DNA of 64,000 bases from Subtercola endophyticus (GTDB lineage: Bacteria; Actinomycetota; Actinomycetes; Actinomycetales; Microbacteriaceae). The notes under the pieces were generated by a model that had not been told where the DNA came from, did no database searches, and saw nothing but the letters and a program-made list of their open reading frames with translations. The stretch is from assembly GCF_021044565.1 (NCBI RefSeq), contig NZ_CP087997.1, positions 1,488,001 through 1,552,000 on the forward strand. Direction: 5' to 3'. The position numbers and the translations under genes are program-made. This document shows, piece by piece, positions 33,080-41,193 of this stretch. How positions within the stretch are numbered: position 1 is the stretch's first letter; every line of letters starts with the position of its first letter.

Positions 33080-34153
33080 CTAGCCTGCGACGCGCACGGC
33101 AGCGCTTTCGGCCAGCAGTTCTTTCACGCGCGGCACCACCTGGGTGCCGTACAGCTCTATGTTGGTCATCATGCGCTCGTGCGAGAGAGTGCCCGCCCCG
33201 TACTTGAGGTCGAAGCGGCTCACGCCCAGTGCCTCGATGTTGCGCGCCATCTTCTGCGCCACCGTTTCGGGTGAGCCGACGTAGAGCGCTCCTTCGACGC
33301 TGGCCTCGGCGTCGAACTGCAGGCGAGTCAGGGGCGGCCACCCGCGGGAGGCGCCGATGCGCGCATGCATACCCTGGTAGTGCGAGAAGAACTCGTTACG
33401 GGCATCCTCATCGGTCGCGGCCACATACCCGGGCGAGTGCATGCCCACCGCATCGAACGGCTGCTCGAACTGGGCCAGCGCGCGGTGGTAGAGGTCGACG
33501 TACGGCGCGAAGCGCACCGGCGAACCGCCGATGATCGCGAGCATCATGGGCAGGCCGTAGCGCGCGGTGCGAACCACCGACTCCGGGCTGCCACCCACGC
33601 CGACCCAGGTGCGCAGCGAACCGCGCTCGGTGGTGGGAAAAACCGCCTGGTCGGTGAGGGATGCCCGCGTCGATCCACTCCAGGTGACGGGCTTCTCCGA
33701 ACGAAGCGCGGCGAACAGCTCGAGCTTCTCTTCGAACAGCGTCTCGTACTCAGACAGGTCGTACCCGAACAGCGGGAACGACTCGGTGAACGATCCGCGC
33801 CCCAGAATCACTTCTGCCCGACCGCTCGAGACCGCGTCGAGCGTGGCAAACCGCTGATAGACCCGCACCGGGTCGTCCGAGCTCAGCACAGTGACCGCCG
33901 AACCGAGGTGGATGTTCGTGGTTCGAGCCGCGATCGCAGCAAGCACCACATCGGGTGCCGACACCGCGAAGTCTTCACGGTGGTGCTCCCCTACGCCGAA
34001 GAAGCTCAGCCCCACCTGGTCGGCGAGCACGCCCTCTTCGACGACGTTGCGAATGACCTGTGCCTGCGAAACAGCACCGCCATCGGGGGTCTGAGTTACG
34101 TCGCCGAACGTGTCGAGACCGAACTCGATCTGCCTTGATTCGTGGTCTGTCAT
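33080..34153 (-). CDS. LLM-class (luciferase-like) flavin-dependent oxidoreductase
   Basis: A 357-residue TIM-barrel FMN/F420 enzyme: IEFGLDTFGD start, VGLSFFGVGEHHREDFAVSAPDVVLAAIAARTTNIHLGSAVTVLSSDDPVRVYQRFATLD, and SSGRAEVILGRGSFTESFPLFG. These are the hallmark EHH and RAEVILGRGS segments of the bacterial luciferase-like monooxygenase family. The substrate is unknown. GAAGG precedes the ATG at 34153. It stands alone, bounded by a strong terminator on its 3' side. Confidence 0.92.
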   Translation of the reverse strand: MTDHESRQIEFGLDTFGDVTQTPDGGAVSQAQVIRNVVEEGVLADQVGLSFFGVGEHHREDFAVSAPDVVLAAIAARTTNIHLGSAVTVLSSDDPVRVYQRFATLDAVSSGRAEVILGRGSFTESFPLFGYDLSEYETLFEEKLELFAALRSEKPVTWSGSTRASLTDQAVFPTTERGSLRTWVGVGGSPESVVRTARYGLPMMLAIIGGSPVRFAPYVDLYHRALAQFEQPFDAVGMHSPGYVAATDEDARNEFFSHYQGMHARIGASRGWPPLTRLQFDAEASVEGALYVGSPETVAQKMARNIEALGVSRFDLKYGAGTLSHERMMTNIELYGTQVVPRVKELLAESAAVRVAG

Positions 34154-34308
34154 GAGAAGCCTTCATTCTCTCGGAATCACTTGCATGCGTTTGCATGAGT
34201 GCCAACCGGATCTACCGTCAATTATTCCGCGACCTGCCTGGTGTGTATTTTCGAAAGAACCGGGTCGCTGAGCGGGTTGTTGGCGGTCGATGCCTAGGCT
34301 CGGTGGCG

Positions 34309-35769
34309 ATGACAACCCAGACTCCGCCCCATCAGCACCGTGTTCTGACTCCCGAGCAGCGCCGGCGACGCCGGCGTCGCCAGGTGGCGACCCGCTGGTC
34401 GGTCATCGGAGTCGTGCTCATTCTGCTTGTCGCGGGCGGCTATGTCGTCTACAACTACCAGCGCTTCGTCAACGGCATCACGCACATCGACGCGCTGCCG
34501 GGCGGCGCGACGAACAACAAAGACCAGAACATCCTGCTCGTCGGAGACGACCATCGCCCCGACAACGCCACCCCCGAGCAACTCGCCCAGCTCGGCACCG
34601 AAGAAGACGGCGGCGGCACCAGCACCGACACCATGATCATCGTGCACCTGCCGGCCGACGGCAGTTCGGCCACCATGATCTCGCTGCCCCGCGACTCCTG
34701 GGTCGACATTCCGGGTTTCGGGCAAGACAAGCTCAATTCGGCCTTCACCTACGGAACCGAGAACGGTGGCGGTGATGCTGGCGGGGCGAAACTGCTCATC
34801 ACGACCATCCAGAACCTCACCGGGCTGACGATCGACCACTTCGTTCGGGTCTCGCTGCTCGGTTTCTACAACGTCGTCAACGCGCTGGGGCCCGTACAGG
34901 TGTGCCTGAACGAGGCGGTCGACGATCCATTCTCGGCCATCAACCTGCCGGCCGGCGTCTCGACGCTCGACGCCTCGCAGGCGCTCTCGTTCGTGCGCCA
35001 ACGGCACGGGCTGCCCAACGGCGACCTCGATCGCGAGGTGCGCCAGCAGTACTTCTTGTCGGTCGAGGCGCGCCAGATTCTGTCGGCCGGAACCCTGCTC
35101 AACCCCGGCAAGCTCGCCGGCGTTCTCGACGCCATCAGTTCGTCGATCGAGACGGATTCGGGCCTCAACATCATCGACCTCGCCACGCAGATGCGCGGGC
35201 TGAACGCCGACAACATCCACTCCACCACGATTCCCATCACCGGCACCCCGACGATCACGGTCGACGGGAACGATGTCTCCATCGTTCAAGTCGACACGGC
35301 GGCGATGCCCGGGTTCATCGCCAGCGTGCTGGGCACGTCGGCTCCGGCCGCATCGTCGTCGGCGACGCCCTCGGCCTACGACAGTGCAACTGCCTCGGCG
35401 GTCGGCGACGTGACCGTCACGGTACTGAACGGCAGCAACGGAGACGGCGTCGCCGCCTCGAACACCGACGCGCTGAGCGGCTTCGGCTTCAAGACGGGCA
35501 CGCCAGGCGACGCCGACCCGCGGGCGACCACGACCATCCAGTACGCCGCCGGCAACGAGGGCCACGCGAAGGCCGTCGCCGCGTACTACCCCGGCGCGAC
35601 GCTGGAGGTCGCCGATGTCAGTGACGTGACGGTCATTCTGGGTCAAGACGACCTGACCGCGACCGACCCGAACGCGGCAGCGACGGATGCACCGGCCGCC
35701 CCCGACACGTCGACCCCCGCCCCGACGGCCCCCACGAAGAGCTACGCCTCGGGCGCCTGCATCAACTGA
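34309..35769 (+). CDS. LytR-CpsA-Psr (LCP) family wall-polymer transferase with LytR_C domain
   Basis: A 486-residue membrane-anchored enzyme. A basic cytoplasmic start (RRRRRRRQVATRW) leads to one transmembrane helix (SVIGVVLILLVAGGYVVYNY), then an LCP domain (about 75-320) with NILLVGDDHRPDN, DTMIIVHLPADG, MISLPRDSWVDIPGFG (catalytic Arg-Asp), KLNSAFTYG and FVRQRHGLPNGDLDREVRQQYF (second Arg cluster). A LytR_C domain and a Thr/Ala/Pro tail follow. LCP enzymes attach undecaprenyl-linked glycopolymers to peptidoglycan outside the cell. The ATG at 34309 lies 8 nt after a TAGGCT box; GTG 34303 is a close alternative. Confidence 0.92.
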   Translation: MTTQTPPHQHRVLTPEQRRRRRRRQVATRWSVIGVVLILLVAGGYVVYNYQRFVNGITHIDALPGGATNNKDQNILLVGDDHRPDNATPEQLAQLGTEEDGGGTSTDTMIIVHLPADGSSATMISLPRDSWVDIPGFGQDKLNSAFTYGTENGGGDAGGAKLLITTIQNLTGLTIDHFVRVSLLGFYNVVNALGPVQVCLNEAVDDPFSAINLPAGVSTLDASQALSFVRQRHGLPNGDLDREVRQQYFLSVEARQILSAGTLLNPGKLAGVLDAISSSIETDSGLNIIDLATQMRGLNADNIHSTTIPITGTPTITVDGNDVSIVQVDTAAMPGFIASVLGTSAPAASSSATPSAYDSATASAVGDVTVTVLNGSNGDGVAASNTDALSGFGFKTGTPGDADPRATTTIQYAAGNEGHAKAVAAYYPGATLEVADVSDVTVILGQDDLTATDPNAAATDAPAAPDTSTPAPTAPTKSYASGACIN

Positions 35770-35823
35770 CGCCCGCCGGGCCCTGCAGCCCGCCCTGCGC
35801 TGCCGGTGCCCGATGCCCTCCCT

Positions 35824-35882
35824 CTGACACCGCGCCACCGCACCCTGGTGCGGATTGGAGCGACCGAGGCGCGGCGTGTCAG
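35824..35882. terminator. Nested hairpin between convergent genes
   Basis: An outer arm CTGACACCGCGCC (35824-35836) pairs with 35868-35882 with a 2-nt bulge. Inside it, CCGCACC (35838-35844) pairs perfectly with GGTGCGG (35847-35853). It overlaps the stop of the next minus-strand gene. Confidence 0.6.
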
Positions 35883-36577
35883 CGCATAGCGGCGACGTAC
35901 GCGCGCAGGCCGACCGAGAGGTCGACACAGACGCCGAGCAGAATGTCGAGATTCGCGGGCGTCGGCGCCTCGCGCAGCACCAACCGCGTGCCGAGGTTCG
36001 GAAACTTCAGCGGAGCGCCCGTCACGTTCAGCCACCGATCGGTGAAGTAGTCGAGGTCTGAGAGCGCAAAGCCGAGGTCGAGCAGGGTGTTCGCGGTGAT
36101 GTTCCAGCCGCCCGAGCGCAGAATCACGTCGAGCGTGCCAACCGGCTCTGCTGCCGCATCGAGCACCCGAAGCCGATACGATTCGTCGCCTTTTACGCCG
36201 GCGGGGTCGGCGACGATCGTGTAGAGCGCCGTGCCGCTCACTGCGACCACCGTCGACTCCTCACCCCGAGTGATGCGGGCGAGCTCGAGCGGGCCGTCAG
36301 AGACGGTCGACACTCCGCCGGCGGAGCTTTCGACGGTGAGCGTGGAGCCGGCACGCGTCACGATCGAGTGTTTGCCGAGGCCCCCGTTCTTGAACCCGAA
36401 CAGGATGCCCAGCTTGCCCCCTGCACCCTCGGCACCGCCTTGGCGCGCCACGGCCAGCGGCTCGCCCCCCGGTTCTGACGTCGTCGGGCCGTCGTCGAAG
36501 GTCTGCACGAGGGCGTTACCGGCGGCCCGCGAGAGGCGGCCGTTGACGATGACGATCGAGGGAAGCTCAGGGTTCAT
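35879..36577 (-). CDS. Hypothetical protein, unknown family
   Basis: A 232-residue soluble protein, probably mostly beta (alternating Val/Ile/Thr strands: STLTVESSAGGVSTVSDGPLELARI, TALYTIVADPAGVKGDESYRLRVLD). The pattern KLGILFGFKNGGLGKHSIVTRAG ... RLRVLDAAAEPVGTLDVILR faintly recalls tubby-like/LURP scaffolds, but I cannot assign a family. No signal peptide or membrane helix. The ATG at 36577 lies 6 nt downstream of a TATTGT box, so the mRNA is likely leaderless. It is divergent from the GAF-LuxR regulator. Confidence 0.6.
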   Translation of the reverse strand: MNPELPSIVIVNGRLSRAAGNALVQTFDDGPTTSEPGGEPLAVARQGGAEGAGGKLGILFGFKNGGLGKHSIVTRAGSTLTVESSAGGVSTVSDGPLELARITRGEESTVVAVSGTALYTIVADPAGVKGDESYRLRVLDAAAEPVGTLDVILRSGGWNITANTLLDLGFALSDLDYFTDRWLNVTGAPLKFPNLGTRLVLREAPTPANLDILLGVCVDLSVGLRAYVAAMR

Positions 36578-36583
36578 GCCAAC

Positions 36584-36589
36584 ACAATA
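36584..36589 (-). promoter_or_regulatory. -10 box (TATTGT), leaderless promoter
   Basis: On the minus strand TATTGT is followed by GTTGGC and the ATG at 36577, a 6-nt gap. Confidence 0.55.
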
Positions 36590-36732
36590 GCGCAGACTCG
36601 AGCAATCGTCATCACGTGTCTCTTCCCATATCGAGGCCCCACGGGCTGAGCGCTCGACCCCCTGAAGTGGCACTGCCCCGCGCGAAGGCGCATGATAAGA
36701 ACAGTATTGACGATCTCAACGATGAGGGCTTC

Positions 36733-37476
36733 ATGACGCTGATGGCTTCGCTCGCCGAAGAACTCGCGGGCGAGTTCCGCCTGCAACCGCTGCTCGAAAA
36801 GATTCTGACCAACGCGGTGCGACTGCTGGGCTGCCGCAGCGGATCGATCTGCACCATCGATCACGCCGCCGCGACCTATCGCAAAGAGGTCGACCTCGAC
36901 GTGCACTGCCAGGCCGGTCACGTGTTCCAGCTCGACGAGGGAGTGACCGGCGCAGTTGTGCGCGCCGGTGCTTTCGTGAGTTTCGCCTCGTACGCGTCTG
37001 TTCCGCGCGGTCACATCAGCCGCGACGACGAACGTTTCGGCAGCCCGGTCATCGGCGTGCCCATCACGGTCAACGACGGCATGATCGGGGCGTTCGTCGT
37101 GTTCGGCGAGCCCGGGCATCCGTTCACCGAGGCCGACGCCGAGCTTCTCGAATTGTTCGCCACCCACGCCGCCGTGGCCATCGTGAACTCGAAGATGCAC
37201 ACCGCTGACCTCGATCGGGCCGTCGCCAAGGCGCTGGGCACTGCCCCGGCCGGTGCTCTGCCCGTACGACTGACCGCTCGCGAAAAGCAGGTGCGCAACC
37301 TGGTTGTCAAGGGCCTTCCCGACAAGCAGATCGCCACCCTGCTCGCCATCTCGGCGAAGACCGTCGAAAAGCACGTCGGTTCGATTCTGCACAAATGCGG
37401 TGTGCCGAACCGAACCGCCCTGGCGAGCATGGCCAGGGCCGAGGGTGATGAGCGGTATGGGGGAAATCCCGCATAG
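36733..37476 (+). CDS. GAF-domain LuxR-type transcriptional regulator
   Basis: A 247-residue one-component regulator. The GAF domain covers about residues 12-155 (LLGCRSGSICTIDHAAATYRKE; GSPVIGVPITVNDGMIGAFVVFGEPGHPF), a linker follows, and a LuxR HTH ends the protein (LTAREKQVRNLVVKGLPDKQIATLLAISAKTVEKHVGSILHKCG). The GAF domain probably senses a small metabolite. It lies immediately upstream of the aldolase-HAD-DhaL-DhaK genes and is the likely regulator of that pathway. The ATG at 36733 has a GAGGG site; in-frame GTG 36616 would add 39 low-quality residues and is less likely. Confidence 0.83.
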   Translation: MTLMASLAEELAGEFRLQPLLEKILTNAVRLLGCRSGSICTIDHAAATYRKEVDLDVHCQAGHVFQLDEGVTGAVVRAGAFVSFASYASVPRGHISRDDERFGSPVIGVPITVNDGMIGAFVVFGEPGHPFTEADAELLELFATHAAVAIVNSKMHTADLDRAVAKALGTAPAGALPVRLTAREKQVRNLVVKGLPDKQIATLLAISAKTVEKHVGSILHKCGVPNRTALASMARAEGDERYGGNPA

Positions 37477-37561
37477 CCGCTCGCGGCCGATCTGCATAGA
37501 TTCGCAGAGGAGGCCGTAAAACGGCCATCCTGTGGTCGAAGCCGCGCAGAAGGAGACGCCG

Positions 37562-38422
37562 ATGCCTGTCGTGTCGCTGAAAGAAATCGTCGACCGGGCC
37601 TTTGCCGAACGGTACGGTGTGCCCGCCATCAACATCGTCAACGACCTCACGCTCGAAGCCGTTCTCACCGGTGCGGTGAACAGCAACTCCCCCGTCATCG
37701 TGCAGACCTCGGTGAAGACGGTTCGGGCCATCGGCGCTCCCGTCTTGTTCGCGATGTGGCAAGCGATGACCGCCGACATCGCCGTGCCGGTCACCCTTCA
37801 TCTGGACCACTGCCCCTATCGCGACGTGATCAGTGAGTGCCTTGAACTCGGCTGGAACTCCGTACTCTTCGACGCATCGCAGCTGCCGGTCGAAGAGAAC
37901 CAGCGGCAGACCGTGGAGGTCGTCGCCGAGGCCCGCCGGTATGGAGCACACGTCGAGGGTGAGATCGAGTCGATCACCGGGGTCGAAGACGGCGTCGGCA
38001 GCGACACCGAATCGAAGCGGCAGTCGCTCGAGGTCTCGCTGCGCTTCATCGAGGCCACCGGAATCGACGTGTTCGCGCCCGCCATCGGCAACGCCCACGG
38101 GGTCTACAAGACCGAACCGCAGCTCGACTTCGATCGGGTCTCCGAGCTGGTCGCCGCGCATCCGATTCCCATCGCCTTGCACGGGGGCAGCGGAATGACC
38201 GACGCCCAGTTTCACGACCTGATCGCACGCGGCTGCGCCAAGGTCAACATCTCGACGTCGCTCAAGATGGTGTTCATGCAGTCGTCGCTCGCGAGTCTGA
38301 AGCGCAGCGAAGAGACGGCCAAGTGGGATCCGCCCACCCTGTTCGCCGACGTCTCGCGCGACGTCGTCGCCCTCACCTCGAGCCTCGCCGAGACCTTCGG
38401 CTCCGCCGGAAAAGCCTGGTAA
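37562..38422 (+). CDS. Class II ketose-bisphosphate aldolase
   Basis: A 286-residue zinc TIM-barrel aldolase (fructose/tagatose-bisphosphate aldolase family). Metal and phosphate residues are visible in order: HLDHCPYRD (catalytic Asp and zinc His), VEGEIES, AIGNAHGVYKTEPQLDF, ALHGGSGM and KVNISTSLKMVF. Such enzymes cleave or form ketose 1-phosphates with dihydroxyacetone phosphate. AAGGAG lies before the ATG at 37562. It is first in a run of four genes with a HAD phosphatase and DhaL/DhaK kinase subunits, so it probably yields or uses dihydroxyacetone phosphate in catabolism of an uncommon sugar rather than in central glycolysis. Confidence 0.9.
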   Translation: MPVVSLKEIVDRAFAERYGVPAINIVNDLTLEAVLTGAVNSNSPVIVQTSVKTVRAIGAPVLFAMWQAMTADIAVPVTLHLDHCPYRDVISECLELGWNSVLFDASQLPVEENQRQTVEVVAEARRYGAHVEGEIESITGVEDGVGSDTESKRQSLEVSLRFIEATGIDVFAPAIGNAHGVYKTEPQLDFDRVSELVAAHPIPIALHGGSGMTDAQFHDLIARGCAKVNISTSLKMVFMQSSLASLKRSEETAKWDPPTLFADVSRDVVALTSSLAETFGSAGKAW

Positions 38423-38426
38423 CCGG

Positions 38427-39302
38427 ATGCCCGCCCTCATCTTCGACTGCGATGGAGTTCTGGCCGACACCGAACGCGACGGTCACCTGGTCGCGTTCAA
38501 CCAGATCTTCGACGAATTCGGCCTGCCCGTGCACTGGACCGAGGCCGACTACGCCGTGAAGGTGCTCATCGGGGGCGGAAAAGAGCGGCTCGCCAGCCTG
38601 CTCACGCCCGAGTTCGTCGCCGAGGCCGGGTTGCCCACCGACCCGGGCGAGCAGGCGGCGCTCGTGGCCCGGTGGCACAAGCGCAAGACCGAGATCTACA
38701 CGGCACTGGTGGCGTCCGGTGCGCTGCCGGGGCGGCCCGGAATCGAGCGCATCGTGGTCGAGGCGGCAGCCCACGGGTACACGCTCGCGGTCGCTTCGAC
38801 GTCGGCCGAGGCGTCGGTGCGCGCGGTGCTCGAGCATGCGGTGGGGGCCGAACGGGCATCCACCTTTCACGTGTTCGCGGGTGACATCGTGGCGGCGAAG
38901 AAGCCGGCGCCCGACATCTACCTCGCCGCGCTGGAGGCGCTCGACCTGCAACCCGACGAGGCCGTGGTGGTCGAAGACAGCAACAACGGGCTGCGCGCGG
39001 CACTGGCCGCGGGGCTCAACACCATCGTCACCGTCAGCAGTTTCACGGTCGACGAAGACTTCACGGGCGCGGCGCTCGTGGTGAGTTCTCTCGGCGAACC
39101 GGGTGACGCAGGCGACCACCACTTCACCGTGCTGGCCGATGCCGCGGGCATCCACCCCCGCGGTTTTGTCGACATCACGGATATCGACGCAGTACTCGCC
39201 CTGCCCGCGCCGACAATCGCATCGACGCCGACGCCGACGTCATCGCCAAAACCGGCGCCGCCCCACAGCCCACTCCCCAGAACAACGGAGGTACCCCGAT
39301 GA
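38427..39302 (+). CDS. HAD-IA sugar-phosphate phosphatase (CbbY/GPH-like)
   Basis: A 291-residue HAD hydrolase. Motif I is IFDCDGVLADTE (Asp nucleophile and acid), motif II VASTSAEA, motif III lysine in AAKKPAPDIYLAALEALDL and motif IV VVVEDSNNGLRAA. The cap-type C1 domain (about 15-90) resembles CbbY phosphatases that act on xylulose-1,5-bisphosphate or related sugar phosphates. The last 60 residues, rich in Thr/Pro/Ala, are an unusual disordered extension. It starts 4 nt after the aldolase stop and its stop overlaps the next start (ATGA), so it belongs to the aldolase-Dha operon. Confidence 0.88.
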   Translation: MPALIFDCDGVLADTERDGHLVAFNQIFDEFGLPVHWTEADYAVKVLIGGGKERLASLLTPEFVAEAGLPTDPGEQAALVARWHKRKTEIYTALVASGALPGRPGIERIVVEAAAHGYTLAVASTSAEASVRAVLEHAVGAERASTFHVFAGDIVAAKKPAPDIYLAALEALDLQPDEAVVVEDSNNGLRAALAAGLNTIVTVSSFTVDEDFTGAALVVSSLGEPGDAGDHHFTVLADAAGIHPRGFVDITDIDAVLALPAPTIASTPTPTSSPKPAPPHSPLPRTTEVPR

Positions 39303-39934
39303 CCGACGACCTCGCCCTCACCGAATTCGTGGTGCGCACCATCGCCGAAGAATCAGTGGCGCAAGAGAAGTACTTCGGCGAACTCGACGCGGTTGTCGGC
39401 GACGGCGATTTCGGCTACTCCCTCGCCCGCGGCTTCGAGTTCGTGCTGGCCGACTTCGACTCGATCGATCGAATTGACGCCGGCACGTTTTTGAGCAAGG
39501 TGGCCGTCATGATCACGAGCCACATCGGCGGAACATCCGGCCCGCTCTGGGGCACCGCCTTTCTGCGCGCCGGCAGCAGTCTGAAAGGCAACGAGAACAT
39601 CTCGGGCCCCGACGTTGTCGCCGCTCTGCGTGCGGCCGTCGAGGGCATCAAGAAGCGCGGCAAGGCCGAACTCGGCGATAAGACCCTGCTCGACGCTCTC
39701 GTACCCTCCATCGATGCCCTCGAAACCTCGCTCGCCGCCGGCGACGATGCGGCGACCGCGGCAGAAACGTTCGCGGCGACGGCTCGCAGCGCGGCGGAGG
39801 CCACGAGCACGCTGGAGGCCCGCCGAGGGCGTGCCAGCTACACCGGCGAGCGCAGCATCGGGTCGGTCGACGCCGGCGCCATGGGCATCGCCGTGCTCGC
39901 CGAGAAGATCGCGGCGACCTGGCCGACGGGCTGA
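39299..39934 (+). CDS. Dihydroxyacetone-kinase-like subunit L (DhaL)
   Basis: A 211-residue all-helical DhaL protein: TEFVVRTIAEESVAQEKYFGELDAVVGDGDFGYSLARGFE, MITSHIGGTSGPLWGTAFLRAGSSL, and GKAELGDKTLLDALVPSIDALE. The Asp cluster DGD binds the magnesium-ADP/ATP; the canonical DGDHG reads DGDFG here. The subunit carries the nucleotide for phosphorylation of a short ketose bound by DhaK. GGAGG lies upstream and it overlaps the HAD gene. No phosphotransferase DhaM is present, which suggests an ATP-using, non-PTS kinase, perhaps for erythrulose or another C3/C4 ketose. Confidence 0.9.
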   Translation: MTDDLALTEFVVRTIAEESVAQEKYFGELDAVVGDGDFGYSLARGFEFVLADFDSIDRIDAGTFLSKVAVMITSHIGGTSGPLWGTAFLRAGSSLKGNENISGPDVVAALRAAVEGIKKRGKAELGDKTLLDALVPSIDALETSLAAGDDAATAAETFAATARSAAEATSTLEARRGRASYTGERSIGSVDAGAMGIAVLAEKIAATWPTG

Positions 39935-39993
39935 GCCCGAGCACCCGCAAACCCTCCCCCTAACCCCAACCCTCACAACGACGTGGAGACACC

Positions 39994-40989
39994 ATGAAGA
40001 AGTTCATCAACGACCCGAAGCAGTTCGTTCCCGAGATGCTCGAGGGCATCGCTCTGGCCAACCCCGACACCCTGCGGTACGTGCCCGCCTACAACCTCAT
40101 TCACCGAGCGGATGCCCCGAACCATAACAAGGTGACGATCATCCAGGGTTCCGGTTCGGGCCACGAGCCTGCTCACGTCATGACGGTGGGAAAGGGGATG
40201 CTCGACGGCGCCTGCCCCGGCGACGTGTTCGCCGCGCCGCCGCTCGACTTCATCACCGAGACCGTGAAGCTGCTCGCCAGCGACAAGGGCGTGCTGCTGC
40301 TGGTGAACAACTACACCGGCGACCGCATGGCGTTCGAGATGGCCGAAGAAGTGGCCGAGGCCGATGGAGTCAACGTGAAGACCCTCTTCATCGACGACGA
40401 TGTCGCCGTGAAAGACTCCACCTACACGGTAGGGCGTCGTGGGGTCGCCGGTAACTTCTTCGTCATGAAGGCGGTCGGCGCCGCTGCTGAAAACGGCGCC
40501 GACCTCGATGAACTCGTGCGCATCGGCGAAAAGGTCAACTCAGTGACCCGCACCATGGGCATCGCGCTCACGGCCTGCACGCCGCCGGCCAAGGGCGAGC
40601 CGCTCTTCGAACTCGGCGACGACGAGATCGAGATCGGCGTGGGCATCCACGGCGAGCCGGGCCGCCGCCGCGAGAAGTGGATGCCCGCGAACGACATCGC
40701 CGACGTACTGCTCGATGCGATCGTGCCCGACCTGCCGTTTTCGAGCGGAGACCGCGTCGCCGTGATGGTCAATGGGCTCGGCGGAACCCCCATCAGCGAG
40801 CTCTACCTGCTGTACGGCGTCATTCACAAGAAGCTCGAGGCGCTCGGAATCTCCGTCGGACGCAACTACGTGGGCGAGTACTGTACCTCGCTCGACATGG
40901 CCGGCGCCTCCCTCACTCTCGTCAAGCTCGACGACGAGATCGAATCCCTGCTCGCCGCCCCCGCCGAGATCGCCATCCGCGTCTTCTGA
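39994..40989 (+). CDS. Dihydroxyacetone-kinase-like subunit K (DhaK)
   Basis: A 331-residue DhaK: IIQGSGSGHEPAHVMTVGKGMLDGACPGDVFAAPP near the N terminus forms the substrate cage, and the covalent substrate-binding His is in GVGIHGEPGRRREKW. KVNSVTRTMGIALTACTPPAKG and VMVNGLGGTPISELYLLYG complete the family pattern. DhaK binds dihydroxyacetone or a related ketose as a hemiaminal and receives phosphate from DhaL. A GGAG site precedes the ATG; 59 nt separate it from dhaL, with no terminator, so both are one transcript. The gene ends before a strong hairpin. Confidence 0.93.
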   Translation: MKKFINDPKQFVPEMLEGIALANPDTLRYVPAYNLIHRADAPNHNKVTIIQGSGSGHEPAHVMTVGKGMLDGACPGDVFAAPPLDFITETVKLLASDKGVLLLVNNYTGDRMAFEMAEEVAEADGVNVKTLFIDDDVAVKDSTYTVGRRGVAGNFFVMKAVGAAAENGADLDELVRIGEKVNSVTRTMGIALTACTPPAKGEPLFELGDDEIEIGVGIHGEPGRRREKWMPANDIADVLLDAIVPDLPFSSGDRVAVMVNGLGGTPISELYLLYGVIHKKLEALGISVGRNYVGEYCTSLDMAGASLTLVKLDDEIESLLAAPAEIAIRVF

Positions 40990-41019
40990 CCCGCTCGCGC
41001 GGCTCGGTTCACCTCCGTC

Positions 41020-41065
41020 TTGCGCAGAAGCACCGAAAACGCGACGCATGGGTGCTTCTGCGCAA
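41020..41065. terminator. Perfect 15-bp hairpin with 16-nt loop
   Basis: TTGCGCAGAAGCACC (41020-41034) is fully complementary to GGTGCTTCTGCGCAA (41051-41065) around 16 nt. It sits between the convergent dhaK and G6PDH-like genes. Loop length and arm sequence match the hairpins at 2797 and 16833. The rest of the 204-nt gap shows no gene. Confidence 0.8.
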
Positions 41066-41193
41066 ACCCGGCGGGCGAAGGAGCGGCGCGCGGGGCCGAG
41101 CGTCAGGCGACGGAAGCCGGCGCACTAGGCTCTCTCGTCTGAAGCGGCTTCTTTCGAGAGCGTGGGCGCACGCGGCGTGGCGGGCGGGCCGGT

